Below, piece by piece: positions 1 through 6,263 of a stretch of DNA of 12,850 bases. Each line of letters opens with the position of its first letter. The first letter of the stretch is position 1. Origin of the DNA: Candidatus Woesearchaeota archaeon (lineage in GTDB: Archaea > Nanobdellota > Nanobdellia > Woesearchaeales > J091); the NCBI GenBank assembly GCA_003695045.1, contig RFJB01000069.1, forward strand, positions 1 through 12,850. Direction: 5' to 3'. The position numbers were made by a program, and so were the translations under genes. The notes under the pieces were generated by a model. That model was not told the DNA's origin. It made no database searches and saw only the letters and a program-made list of their open reading frames with translations.

Positions 1-152
1 AGAACCTCTCTCTGGAGATTGTTTTCTGTCAGGTTGATTATGGTCATGATTTCCTTGCTTCCCGAGGTCTTTTTAAGCGCTTTCGAGAACTGCAGAAAGA
101 GCATTGTTTGCGGCAGTTGTTAATGCCTCTCTTTTTCAGAACGCTGCTGTGA
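1..152 (+). CDS. Possible C-terminal end of an upstream protein (partial)
   Basis: The third plus-strand frame is open from base 3 to a TGA at 150-152, giving about 49 residues that end in RELQKEHCLRQLLMPLFFRTLL. The mixed charged and hydrophobic composition looks more protein-like than frame 2, which stops at once. Frame 1 also stays open to base 123, so the choice between frames is not secure. The gene would begin left of the window and end about 20 bases before the TATA-like box of the epimerase gene. No family can be named from such a short tail, and it may be chance. Confidence 0.3.
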   Translation, partial: NLSLEIVFCQVDYGHDFLASRGLFKRFRELQKEHCLRQLLMPLFFRTLL

Positions 153-173
153 CTTTGTTCTTTATTCGAAACG

Positions 174-182
174 TTTAAATTA
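174..182 (+). promoter_or_regulatory. TATA-like box of the epimerase gene
   Basis: TTTAAATTA at 174-182 fits an archaeal TATA element. Transcription would be expected about 26 bases downstream, near 203, leaving a short leader before the ATG at 222. There is no strong Shine-Dalgarno match in that leader. Confidence 0.5.
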
Positions 183-221
183 TTTACTGAGAAATCTTCT
201 CTCGCAGCAGGGTTGTTTAAT

Positions 222-1307
222 ATGGGTGCTTCACTGACTTCATCAAAACATAGAACTTCGCGAAAAAAGAAAGGCAGAGTTCTCATCACAGGCGGCTCCG
301 GATTTCTCGGCATAAACCTGTGCAGATACCTTTACAAGCACGGCTATGACATCAATGTCATAGACATTGCTCCTTTTGACTACCCTGACATGAAGGGCAA
401 GATAAAATTCTTTCACGGGGACATCCGCAACACAGGGCTTCTTGAGAAGTCCATGACCGGCTGCGACTTTGTTGTTCACTCAGCCGCTGCTTTGCCCCTC
501 TACAAGCCGGAGGAGATATTCTCTGTTGATGTTGAAGGCACTCGCAATGTTCTCTCTGTTGCCAAAAAACTTGGCGTTAAAAGATTTGTTCACATATCGT
601 CTACTGCGGTTTATGGGATACCCGACCATCATCCTCTTTATGAAGACGACCCGCTTAGCGGCGTAGGACCATACGGCGAGGCAAAGGTGCAGGCCGAGAA
701 GGTATGCGAGCAGTTCCGGAACGAGGGAATGTGCGTCACTATTCTCAGGCCTAAGTCCTTTGTGGGCCCTGAGAGATTGGGGGTCTTTGCGATATACTAT
801 GACTGGATAGCAAGGGACAAAAACATCCCCATAATCGGAAACGGAAAAAACAGATACCAGCTTCTTGATGTCGAGGACCTGTGCGAGGCGATACGGCTTT
901 GTCTTGTCAGGCCGAAGTCAAAGGTCAACGATGTCTTCAACATCGGAGCCAAAGAATTCACAACAATGAAGGAGGACTTCGGAGCCGTGCTTGAATACAG
1001 GGGCTCTGGAAAGAGGGTGATTCCCATTCCTGCCAAGCCGCTTATTTTGCTTCTCAGGGTTCTTGAAGCGCTCCGGCTGTCCCCGCTGTACAAGTGGGTT
1101 TATGAAACAGCCCCTCATGACTCTTTTGTTTCGGTCGAGAAGGCAGAAAAAATGCTGGGATTCACTCCCAAATATTCCAATAAAGAGGCGCTCATCAGAA
1201 ACTACGAATGGTACATGGCGAACAGGCATACCTTCAAGGAAACAGGAGTTTCGCACCGTGTTCCGTGGAAGCAGGGAATACTGAAGGTTGCGAGTTGGTT
1301 CTTCTGA
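222..1307 (+). CDS. NAD(P)-dependent sugar epimerase/dehydratase (extended SDR)
   Basis: This is a 361-residue cytosolic short-chain dehydrogenase of the extended, GalE-like class. Such enzymes act on nucleotide sugars or sterol-like alcohols; the substrate is not readable here. The Rossmann glycine motif TGGSGFLG is at residues 23-30, with an acidic Asp48 ending beta-2 that favours NAD. HSAA follows at 86-89, the catalytic Ser region HISST at 125-129, and the active-site pair Tyr151/Lys155 in PYGEAK. The C-terminal half would form the substrate domain, with the usual RPKSFVGP and LLDVEDLCEAI stretches. A TTG three codons upstream (213) is an alternative start, but the ATG at 222 fits the TATA-like box at 174. 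About 20 basic residues precede the fold. It shares a transcript with the membrane protein 12 bases downstream. Confidence 0.9.
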   Translation: MGASLTSSKHRTSRKKKGRVLITGGSGFLGINLCRYLYKHGYDINVIDIAPFDYPDMKGKIKFFHGDIRNTGLLEKSMTGCDFVVHSAAALPLYKPEEIFSVDVEGTRNVLSVAKKLGVKRFVHISSTAVYGIPDHHPLYEDDPLSGVGPYGEAKVQAEKVCEQFRNEGMCVTILRPKSFVGPERLGVFAIYYDWIARDKNIPIIGNGKNRYQLLDVEDLCEAIRLCLVRPKSKVNDVFNIGAKEFTTMKEDFGAVLEYRGSGKRVIPIPAKPLILLLRVLEALRLSPLYKWVYETAPHDSFVSVEKAEKMLGFTPKYSNKEALIRNYEWYMANRHTFKETGVSHRVPWKQGILKVASWFF

Positions 1308-1319
1308 GGCGGCTTCAGC

Positions 1320-2006
1320 ATGGTTTCATCAATAAGCTACGAAAAAATAATTTCGAAACGCGTAATTCTCGCTCTCACATTCGCTCTCCGGGCGGTGCTG
1401 CTCTTTGCTTCGCTGGCTTTTCTTCTTCATCAAAAGTGGTTTCCTCTTTTCCTCTCTCTGCTGAGCGTTTTTCTTACGTTCTTTCCTTCAATCCTTCAGC
1501 GGCGCTTCGGCGTCTACCTCCCGACAGAGCTGGAAATATCCGTCGTTCTTTTCGTCTATGCTTCTCTGTTTTTAGGAGAGATAAAAGCGTATTACTTTAA
1601 ATTCTGGTGGTGGGACCTCATGCTCCACTCGCTCTCCAGCATAATCCTTGGCTTCGCGGGATTCATAATTATTTTTTCTCTCTGGAGAAACAGCAGAATA
1701 GCGGTTTCTCCTTTTATGTTCTCGCTCTTCTCGTTCTCCTTTTCAGTTTCTATCGGCGCCCTTTGGGAAATATTTGAGTTTGCCATGGACTTTTATTTCG
1801 GAACCAACATGCAGAAGTCGGGGCTTGTCGATACAATGACAGACCTTATCGTTGATGCTCTCGGTGCATTGTTCGTTTCGCTTCTTGCTTATCTTTATGT
1901 TTCAAATTCAAAAGTTCCGGGTTTCTTTGAGAGAATGGTCCGAAACTTTATAGAGAAAAATCCTTCTCTTTTCGGCGTTTCAAAATCAAAAAGAAGAAGA
2001 GAATAA
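1320..2006 (+). CDS. Six-helix membrane protein, YjdF/DUF2238-like
   Basis: This is a 228-residue integral membrane protein with hydrophobic segments at about 14-36, 41-60, 70-86, 99-121, 130-155 and 176-193, and a basic tail (SKSKRRRE). The conserved-looking polar signatures inside the membrane region are WWWDLMLHS (95-103), ALWEIFEF (147-154) and DTMTDLIVDALG (171-182). This arrangement recalls the YjdF/DUF2238 family of conserved membrane proteins, whose function is not established. The gene starts 12 bases after the epimerase stop, with GAGG at 1306-1309 as a loosely spaced ribosome binding site, so the two are probably co-transcribed. An envelope role is inferred from that pairing only. 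Confidence 0.75.
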   Translation: MVSSISYEKIISKRVILALTFALRAVLLFASLAFLLHQKWFPLFLSLLSVFLTFFPSILQRRFGVYLPTELEISVVLFVYASLFLGEIKAYYFKFWWWDLMLHSLSSIILGFAGFIIIFSLWRNSRIAVSPFMFSLFSFSFSVSIGALWEIFEFAMDFYFGTNMQKSGLVDTMTDLIVDALGALFVSLLAYLYVSNSKVPGFFERMVRNFIEKNPSLFGVSKSKRRRE

Positions 2007-2033
2007 AAAAACAAATCAGCGCAGGGCTGATTT
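2004..2033 (-). terminator. Hairpin plus oligo-T terminator of the DsbA-like gene
   Basis: AAATCAGC (2013-2020) and GCTGATTT (2026-2033) form a perfect 8-bp stem with a 5-base loop. Read on the minus strand, the stem starts one base after the DsbA stop codon and is followed by a run of seven T (complement of 2004-2010). This looks like a bacterial-type intrinsic terminator. It also lies just after the stop of the convergent plus-strand gene. Confidence 0.7.
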
Positions 2034-2034
2034 A

Positions 2035-2817
2035 TCAGCTGTTCAATGCGTCTTCTATTGCCTGCTTGAACACTGAATAGGGCTGGGCTCCGGATATGAG
2101 TTTTCCGTTGATTATGAAACCCGGCGTGCCCCTTATTCCTGCTGCGGAGCCGTCCTGCATGTCTGCTTTTACTTCGTCCGCCTTCTCGCCTGAATCAAGG
2201 CATGCATTGAACTTTTCAGTGTCAAGACCAAGCTCCTCCGCCCACTTCTTGAGGTTTTCCTCTGACAGGTCTCTCTGGTTTTCAAAAATCTTGTCGTGGA
2301 ATTCCCAGAATTTCCCCTGGTCGTCTGCGCACTCTGCCGCTTCTGCCGCTTTCTGTGCGTGCTGGTGGAAGCTCAGCGGGAAGTCCCTGTACACAATCTT
2401 TACCTTTCCTGTTTTTACATATTCATCTTCAATCTGGGAAAGCGTCTGGCTGTAGAACCTTCCGCAGAACGGGCACTGGAAGTCGCTCCATTCCACTATC
2501 GTAACAGGAGCGTTCTCATCCCCTTTCACAGGGTCATCATCTGCGAGCTTTTCCATGTCGACAGACGGGGTCGGCGCGGCGCTCGGCGCTGTTGTTGGTC
2601 TGGCTGGCTGGCTGGGCGCCTCCTGCTTCGCTTCCTGGGTTCCCCCCTGCGCGTTGCTCCCGCTTAATCTGAGATTATCCAGCTTTGCGGACACTTCCAT
2701 CAGCTTTGCGTTTGTAGTGCTGAGCTGGAATGCTATTATCAGCAACAGCACCGCGCTTACGGTTCCTAAAATGGTTTGAATCTGCGCGGAGTTGTCTTTC
2801 TTATTTTGTTTGCTCAT
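2035..2817 (-). CDS. Membrane-anchored DsbA-family thiol-disulfide oxidoreductase
   Basis: This is a 260-residue DsbA-like thioredoxin-fold protein, expected to act outside the membrane in making or shuffling disulfides. A single hydrophobic anchor lies at about 15-32 after a basic N-terminus. A Gln/Ala/Pro-rich linker follows at about 52-86. The fold opens at PVTIVEWSDFQCPFC with the redox motif C115-P-F-C118; the helical insertion contains AAECADDQGKFWEFHDKIF-type family residues. The cis-proline loop is RGTPGF with Pro232. Cys163 and Cys206 are a second possible pair, common in this subfamily. The start is set by GGGTGAT five bases before the ATG. The gene has an inverted repeat in its upstream region and ends at the hairpin at 2013-2033. 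No VKOR or DsbB partner is in the window. Confidence 0.92.
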   Translation of the reverse strand: MSKQNKKDNSAQIQTILGTVSAVLLLIIAFQLSTTNAKLMEVSAKLDNLRLSGSNAQGGTQEAKQEAPSQPARPTTAPSAAPTPSVDMEKLADDDPVKGDENAPVTIVEWSDFQCPFCGRFYSQTLSQIEDEYVKTGKVKIVYRDFPLSFHQHAQKAAEAAECADDQGKFWEFHDKIFENQRDLSEENLKKWAEELGLDTEKFNACLDSGEKADEVKADMQDGSAAGIRGTPGFIINGKLISGAQPYSVFKQAIEDALNS

Positions 2818-2842
2818 CAGTCATCACCCCTCGGTTTTCAGT

Positions 2843-2872
2843 GTTCTCAATTCATCTGACTTTAATGAGAAC
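2843..2872 (-). promoter_or_regulatory. Inverted repeat over a candidate promoter of the DsbA-like gene
   Basis: GTTCTCA (2843-2849) and TGAGAAC (2866-2872) are perfect 7-base inverted arms separated by 16 bases. On the minus strand a weak TATA-like CATTAAAGT lies at 2860-2868, about 26 bases before a start site that would leave a leader containing the ribosome binding site. A better AT-rich candidate, ATATTTAAA, lies further up at 2899-2907. The arms could bind a dimeric repressor; this is inference. Confidence 0.35.
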
Positions 2873-2947
2873 GATAATCTCCCGTTTCCGGTTTTCTGTT
2901 TAAATATTGTTTCTTTAAGTATTAACCATCATCTTTTCAAGAACGGA

Positions 2948-3139
2948 TTACTCCATGGAGCGTATTCTCTCTTTAAGGGTCTCTGCTTCTTCCTTCAGCT
3001 TCTTGAGGTATGCCTCCTTGCTGTACTGGAGCTGGTTCCTCTGCTTGTCCCACTCGAGTATGCTTATCTTCCTTTCCTTGTCTTCCAGCTGGCTCTTGAG
3101 TTCCGATATGTCTTCCACTTGCTTTTTCTTTTCCTCCAT
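2948..3139 (-). CDS. Small coiled-coil protein, unrecognised
   Basis: This is a 63-residue, highly charged protein, almost entirely predicted helix: MEEKKKQVEDISELKS at the start and KKLKEEAETLKERIRSME at the end, with heptad-like spacing of Ile/Leu. No enzymatic motif, membrane helix or signal is visible. The ATG at 3137-3139 is chosen because GAGGT sits eight bases upstream. A TTG at 3205 in the same frame would add 22 very basic residues, but it has no ribosome binding site. It lies 90 bases after the glycosyltransferase stop and is probably on the same message. A second frame in that 90-base gap also reads plausibly (KAGRFLRFFGKREKPEQAEA), so the true N-terminus is uncertain. Coiled coils of this kind serve as oligomerisation or scaffold pieces; no function is assigned. 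Confidence 0.6.
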   Translation of the reverse strand: MEEKKKQVEDISELKSQLEDKERKISILEWDKQRNQLQYSKEAYLKKLKEEAETLKERIRSME

Positions 3140-3229
3140 CTTTATAACCTCTGTTGTGATATTCTTTTTGCGCTTCTGCCTGTTCCGGCTTCTCTCTCTT
3201 TCCAAAGAAGCGCAGAAACCTGCCGGCTT

Positions 3230-4282
3230 TTACCTGCGCCGGGCCGCCTTTTCCAATGCAACTTTGTTTGCTTCTATGGCTGCGGCGTACACTTTCATTA
3301 TTCTCTGCACTTCCTGTTTGTTTGTGTAGAAGAAGCGATATGTGTCGTAGGCGTTCTTTTCCAGCCTGCTTTTGAGGCGTCTGCTTGTGACAAGTCGCTC
3401 CGCAAGCTGGTAAAACTTCTCCTCGTTCTTGTAAAGCAGTCCGTTATGATTATGCTGGATTATTGCTTCGGTTGCAGGTATTTTGTGAGCAAGAACGGCC
3501 TTTCCAAGCATCATTGATTCAAGGATTGCGGTCGGCATGCCTTCTGATTCAGAGCAGTTGAGAACCACATCAACATCCCTGTATGCAGCATACATGTGCT
3601 TTCTGGGAACTACCTTGATGTACTTAACGAATGCGAGTTTTTTGTGGACTGACATGAGTTTTCTCGCGAGCCCCTTCTCGACTATGGGACCTGACACGAC
3701 GAACCTGACATTCGGATACTGGTCAAAAAGCCGGTGAAGCGGCTTAACGGGAAACAATGGGTTCTTGATGCTCTCAATTGACGCCGGCAGGTAGAATATG
3801 AAGTCGTCCTTGGCAAACTTGTACTTTTTTCTGAAGTCAAGCCCCGACTTTGGAAGGTCAATCTCTTTGTTTATCACGTTCATCTTGTTTCTCAAACGCG
3901 GAAATTTCATCATGAGGTCGACTTTCAGGCGGTTGTAAAAAACTATTACCTGGTCTGCTGCATGGAATGAATCCACAACAAGATGCCTTCTCCTCTTGTC
4001 TTCCATATCAACATTTATGTCGGGCCCTGCAAGAGTTAGAACAACGGGAATTTCAAGTTTTTTCAGGAACTTTATTGCTCTGGCACCCTTTGATGCATGA
4101 ATCACATGCGCAACATCGGGCTTGAACCTTGAAAGCTTGTCCTTCAGATTCTTGTCTGAGGACAGAAACAGCCGCACGGTCTTTCCTTTCTTCTCAAGCT
4201 CCCTCTTCCACCGCTCAACATCAACAGCATTCCCGTTGAGTGACGGAGGCAACGCGGGGCTTATTAACGCTATTTTCTTCAT
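3230..4282 (-). CDS. GT-B fold glycosyltransferase (GT4-like)
   Basis: This is a 350-residue glycosyltransferase that transfers a sugar from a nucleotide donor onto an unknown acceptor, probably at the cytosolic face of the membrane. The N-terminal Rossmann half begins at KKIALISPALPPSLNG with the usual acceptor-side glycine loop. The C-terminal half carries the donor-site signature NCSESEGMPTAILESMMLGK (242-261), with the retaining-GT pair Glu247 and Glu255 spaced E-x7-E, then IPATEAIIQHNHNGLLY. The last stretch resembles the GLT1D1-type branch of family 4. There is no membrane helix; the C-terminal tail is basic (KAARRR). The ATG follows a TATA-like box by 29 bases, so the message is probably leaderless. 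Partner genes are not specific enough to name the glycan. Confidence 0.88.
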   Translation of the reverse strand: MKKIALISPALPPSLNGNAVDVERWKRELEKKGKTVRLFLSSDKNLKDKLSRFKPDVAHVIHASKGARAIKFLKKLEIPVVLTLAGPDINVDMEDKRRRHLVVDSFHAADQVIVFYNRLKVDLMMKFPRLRNKMNVINKEIDLPKSGLDFRKKYKFAKDDFIFYLPASIESIKNPLFPVKPLHRLFDQYPNVRFVVSGPIVEKGLARKLMSVHKKLAFVKYIKVVPRKHMYAAYRDVDVVLNCSESEGMPTAILESMMLGKAVLAHKIPATEAIIQHNHNGLLYKNEEKFYQLAERLVTSRRLKSRLEKNAYDTYRFFYTNKQEVQRIMKVYAAAIEANKVALEKAARRR

Positions 4283-4310
4283 CGTTTAATAAAGGGGTAA
4301 TGGGGCAAAA

Positions 4311-4317
4311 TTTATAA
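4311..4317 (-). promoter_or_regulatory. TATA-like box of the glycosyltransferase gene, leaderless
   Basis: On the minus strand this reads TTATAAA, with an A/T-rich continuation. It lies 29 bases upstream of the ATG at 4282, which puts the expected transcription start on or next to the start codon. There is no Shine-Dalgarno match between them. Confidence 0.65.
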
Positions 4318-4400
4318 GATTATTGTTGGGAAAGCCGGTTTCATTTAAAAATGGCGGTTTTTCTTCTGCAGTGACTACATCCGCACCGGGCAGAACTCTT

Positions 4401-4979
4401 TTAAGGGACTTTCCATCCTTTTGGCAGGAAAGTGCCGTAGACGTCTTCAGCCAGATATTTCAACTCTCCCTTCCAGAAGTCAGGGGATTTCTCCACCTCA
4501 GTTATAAGGTCAATTTCCTCTCCGGTAAGCAGGTCATCAAGGGCCAGTCCCTTTTTTTCAGCGCTTTCCGTAAGGTCCTTTTTCAGGTTGCCTGCTCCCT
4601 CTCTGAGGACAGATCTGATGATTTCCATTTTTCTCCTTGTCGGGATGAACTTTATCTTTTCTTCAAAGCGTGCGAGCCCCTCCTCAACCGGAAGGTACTG
4701 GGGCGACAAGATCGACTCTCTGACTCCAAACAGGGGATGGTATGCAAGATCTATCTGGCTGCTGGACGTGCCAAGAACTTCATATGCGAATGGGAATGCG
4801 TAGTCCTCTTTTATCGCGTTTCTGATATATTCAGGCAGGCCCTTCACAATCATCAATGGAAAAGGAGACGCCCATGAGTCAGGTGTTGTTCTGAGGTTGC
4901 CGTACTCCTTTTTTCCAATGTATGGCTGTGCGAGCTTGAGCAGGCGCTCTCCAAATTCTTCAACAGGGAGATTATGCAT
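4401..4979 (-). CDS. Unrecognised soluble protein
   Basis: This is a 192-residue protein with no membrane segment, signal or cysteine cluster. I do not recognise a family. The N-terminal half has aromatic and proline-rich patches (PDSWASPFPLMIVKGLPEYI, 33-52), suggesting a folded globular domain. The C-terminal half is charged and helical, including an acidic LTGEEIDLITEVEKSPDFWKG stretch near 151-171. It begins 34 bases after the stop of the larger unknown gene on the same strand, so the two form an operon and may act together. Upstream purine-rich sequence (AGAGAGAAA) is a weak ribosome binding site. The downstream glycosyltransferase has its own promoter, so it need not belong to this unit. 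No function is assigned. Confidence 0.75.
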   Translation of the reverse strand: MHNLPVEEFGERLLKLAQPYIGKKEYGNLRTTPDSWASPFPLMIVKGLPEYIRNAIKEDYAFPFAYEVLGTSSSQIDLAYHPLFGVRESILSPQYLPVEEGLARFEEKIKFIPTRRKMEIIRSVLREGAGNLKKDLTESAEKKGLALDDLLTGEEIDLITEVEKSPDFWKGELKYLAEDVYGTFLPKGWKVP

Positions 4980-5013
4980 TTTCTCTCTTTCTCTGCTTTT
5001 TTGTTTGTTGGCG

Positions 5014-5796
5014 TTATCTCTTCTTCCCGCTGAAAAGTTTTCTTGCTTCCTCTTTTACCTCTTGGGGAGTCACCCTCATTTCGGGAACGTACTTGCCGAT
5101 GTCTTTTTCGTTGGCAAAGTATCCAAGAACAGGGTTGCCGTTGGCGTCAAGGAATGTGTGAGGGACAGCGCTTCTCTTGTTCCCTTCTTCGTCTATCTCT
5201 TTGAAGATGTTTGAGAGGTGCCTTCTCGTAATGTTCATCAGTGCGGAGTATATCTGACCAAAGCTGTAACCCTTTATTTCCTGCTTGAGGTCGCGTGCAA
5301 GGTCCTTGACTTCTTCCTGAATCGGCCTGTATGGCATAATTCCATACTCATTTCCTTCGCCTGCTATTATCCTGCCGGCGTCTATTACATATTCGCCCTG
5401 GGGGTGCATCTGAATGTCTGTGCCGTCGTTTGACACAAGCGTCTGGATTCCCTCCTGCACGTTTGCCTTTCCTTCCGCGGCTTTTATCATGTCATCAACG
5501 CTTCCCTGCCTGTCAGGGTTGAAGGAGATTGTGTCACCCGTGAGCGTGACAAGTCCTTTTGGAGCCCTGTATTCCGGCACGCTCTCAACTGACTGCTCGT
5601 ACTTCTGCTGGTTATTCGCAAAGAATGTTTCGTCTGCCTTCTGCTTTGCCTTTTCCGACTGGCTTCCCTGGCCGAAAACAGGCATCATCTGAAGAAGGGA
5701 CTCGTATGCGATGAGAGCGCCCATCATCGCTTTCCCGAAAGCGTTTAGTTCGGTGGTTCCGTTTTCGTTCTGTTTGTAAAATTTTTTCATAAGCAT
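5014..5796 (-). CDS. Unrecognised protein with hydrophobic N-terminus
   Basis: This is a 260-residue protein I cannot place in a family. A basic N-terminus is followed by a moderately hydrophobic stretch at about 18-41 (AFGKAMMGALIAYESLLQMM), which may be a signal or anchor. A Gln/Lys-rich helix follows. The middle (GLVTLTGDTISFNPD, GEYVIDAGRIIAGEGNEYG) looks like beta structure. The end is charged and helical. Two ATGs (5796 and 5790) are possible; AAGGTGAG lies 4 and 10 bases upstream of them. A GTG at 5805 is unlikely because it is part of that ribosome binding site. It heads an operon with the 192-residue unknown gene and diverges from ftsZ across a long intergenic region. No function is assigned. 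Confidence 0.75.
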   Translation of the reverse strand: MLMKKFYKQNENGTTELNAFGKAMMGALIAYESLLQMMPVFGQGSQSEKAKQKADETFFANNQQKYEQSVESVPEYRAPKGLVTLTGDTISFNPDRQGSVDDMIKAAEGKANVQEGIQTLVSNDGTDIQMHPQGEYVIDAGRIIAGEGNEYGIMPYRPIQEEVKDLARDLKQEIKGYSFGQIYSALMNITRRHLSNIFKEIDEEGNKRSAVPHTFLDANGNPVLGYFANEKDIGKYVPEMRVTPQEVKEEARKLFSGKKR

Positions 5797-6010
5797 GATT
5801 CTCACCTTATTGTTCTTTCCTGTTCTTCAGCAGGGGTGTTGTGCATTGTTTTCCTGTATGGTCATCCGTCATCCTCTTTGCTTCAGTCCGTAGTCACTGG
5901 ACGGTAACAATTTTTTCTTTTAGATGTTGGAACTTATATTTATTCTTTTCTTTTTTGGTTCCATTGGTCTTCGTTCTTTGGGGTGTGTGTCTTGCCGGTT
6001 TCCTAAATAA

Positions 6011-6032
6011 ACTTTTCTAACACTTTTCTAAC
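6011..6032. repeat. Tandem 11-base direct repeat upstream of ftsZ
   Basis: ACTTTTCTAAC occurs twice without a gap (6011-6021 and 6022-6032), perfectly conserved. One repeat unit is about one helical turn, so a regulator could contact the same face twice. It lies between the divergent promoters, about 115 bases before the ftsZ TATA-like box. Confidence 0.6.
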
Positions 6033-6146
6033 TTTTTCGCCTCTGCCGAAAAACACTTTCCGCATGAAAAATGCCTTCTCGCGGCTTGAGGACGCTTTTT
6101 TCGCCGTTCGGGTGGTTCTCTATATCCCAGTATACGAAATAGTAAC

Positions 6147-6157
6147 TTTTATATACT
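6147..6157 (+). promoter_or_regulatory. TATA-like box of ftsZ
   Basis: TTTTATATACT at 6147-6157 is the best plus-strand TATA match in this region. The expected transcription start near 6180 gives ftsZ a leader of about 80 bases that ends in a GAGGTG ribosome binding site (6252-6257), six bases before the ATG. The leader contains short inverted arms GAGCGA (6188-6193) and TCGCTT (6218-6223). Confidence 0.6.
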
Positions 6158-6263
6158 GGCAGGTTTATTTTGGACTTGGTATCTGGAGAGCGATGGGGCT
6201 GTTTTGATAGCAGTAAGTCGCTTCGGAATTTGCCGGTAACTGATAATAATCGAGGTGGGTTTT

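Larger units (their letters stand above)
5797..6263. other. Divergent intergenic region between the unknown operon and ftsZ
   Basis: About 460 bases hold no convincing gene. On the minus side a TATA-like AAATATAAG (5933-5942) could serve the unknown operon with a leader of more than 100 bases. On the plus side are a perfect tandem 11-base repeat (6011-6032), the ftsZ TATA-like box (6147-6157) and a leader of about 80 bases. The rest is pyrimidine-rich, with no recognisable RNA gene. Confidence 0.7.

Noticed and set aside
44-313. Minus-strand frame over the epimerase start
   Set aside because: It overlaps the Rossmann motif coding on the other strand and the promoter; its composition is not protein-like.
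1208-1600. Plus-strand frame bridging the epimerase end and the membrane protein
   Set aside because: Shifted frame over two convincing genes; the product is Ser/Arg-rich with no domain.
2792-3517. Long plus-strand open frame rich in Leu/Phe/Cys
   Set aside because: It lies antisense to the DsbA-like start, the coiled-coil gene and the glycosyltransferase end. The hydrophobic runs are the complement of Lys/Glu-rich coding, and no promoter or ribosome site supports it.
4323-4877. Plus-strand open frame of 184 codons
   Set aside because: It is antisense to the 192-residue unknown protein, whose composition and operon position are better. The antisense product is rich in Ser, Phe and Cys with no motif.
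6255-6263. GTG start for ftsZ three codons upstream
   Set aside because: That GTG is part of the GAGGTG ribosome site, which is spaced correctly for the ATG at 6264.
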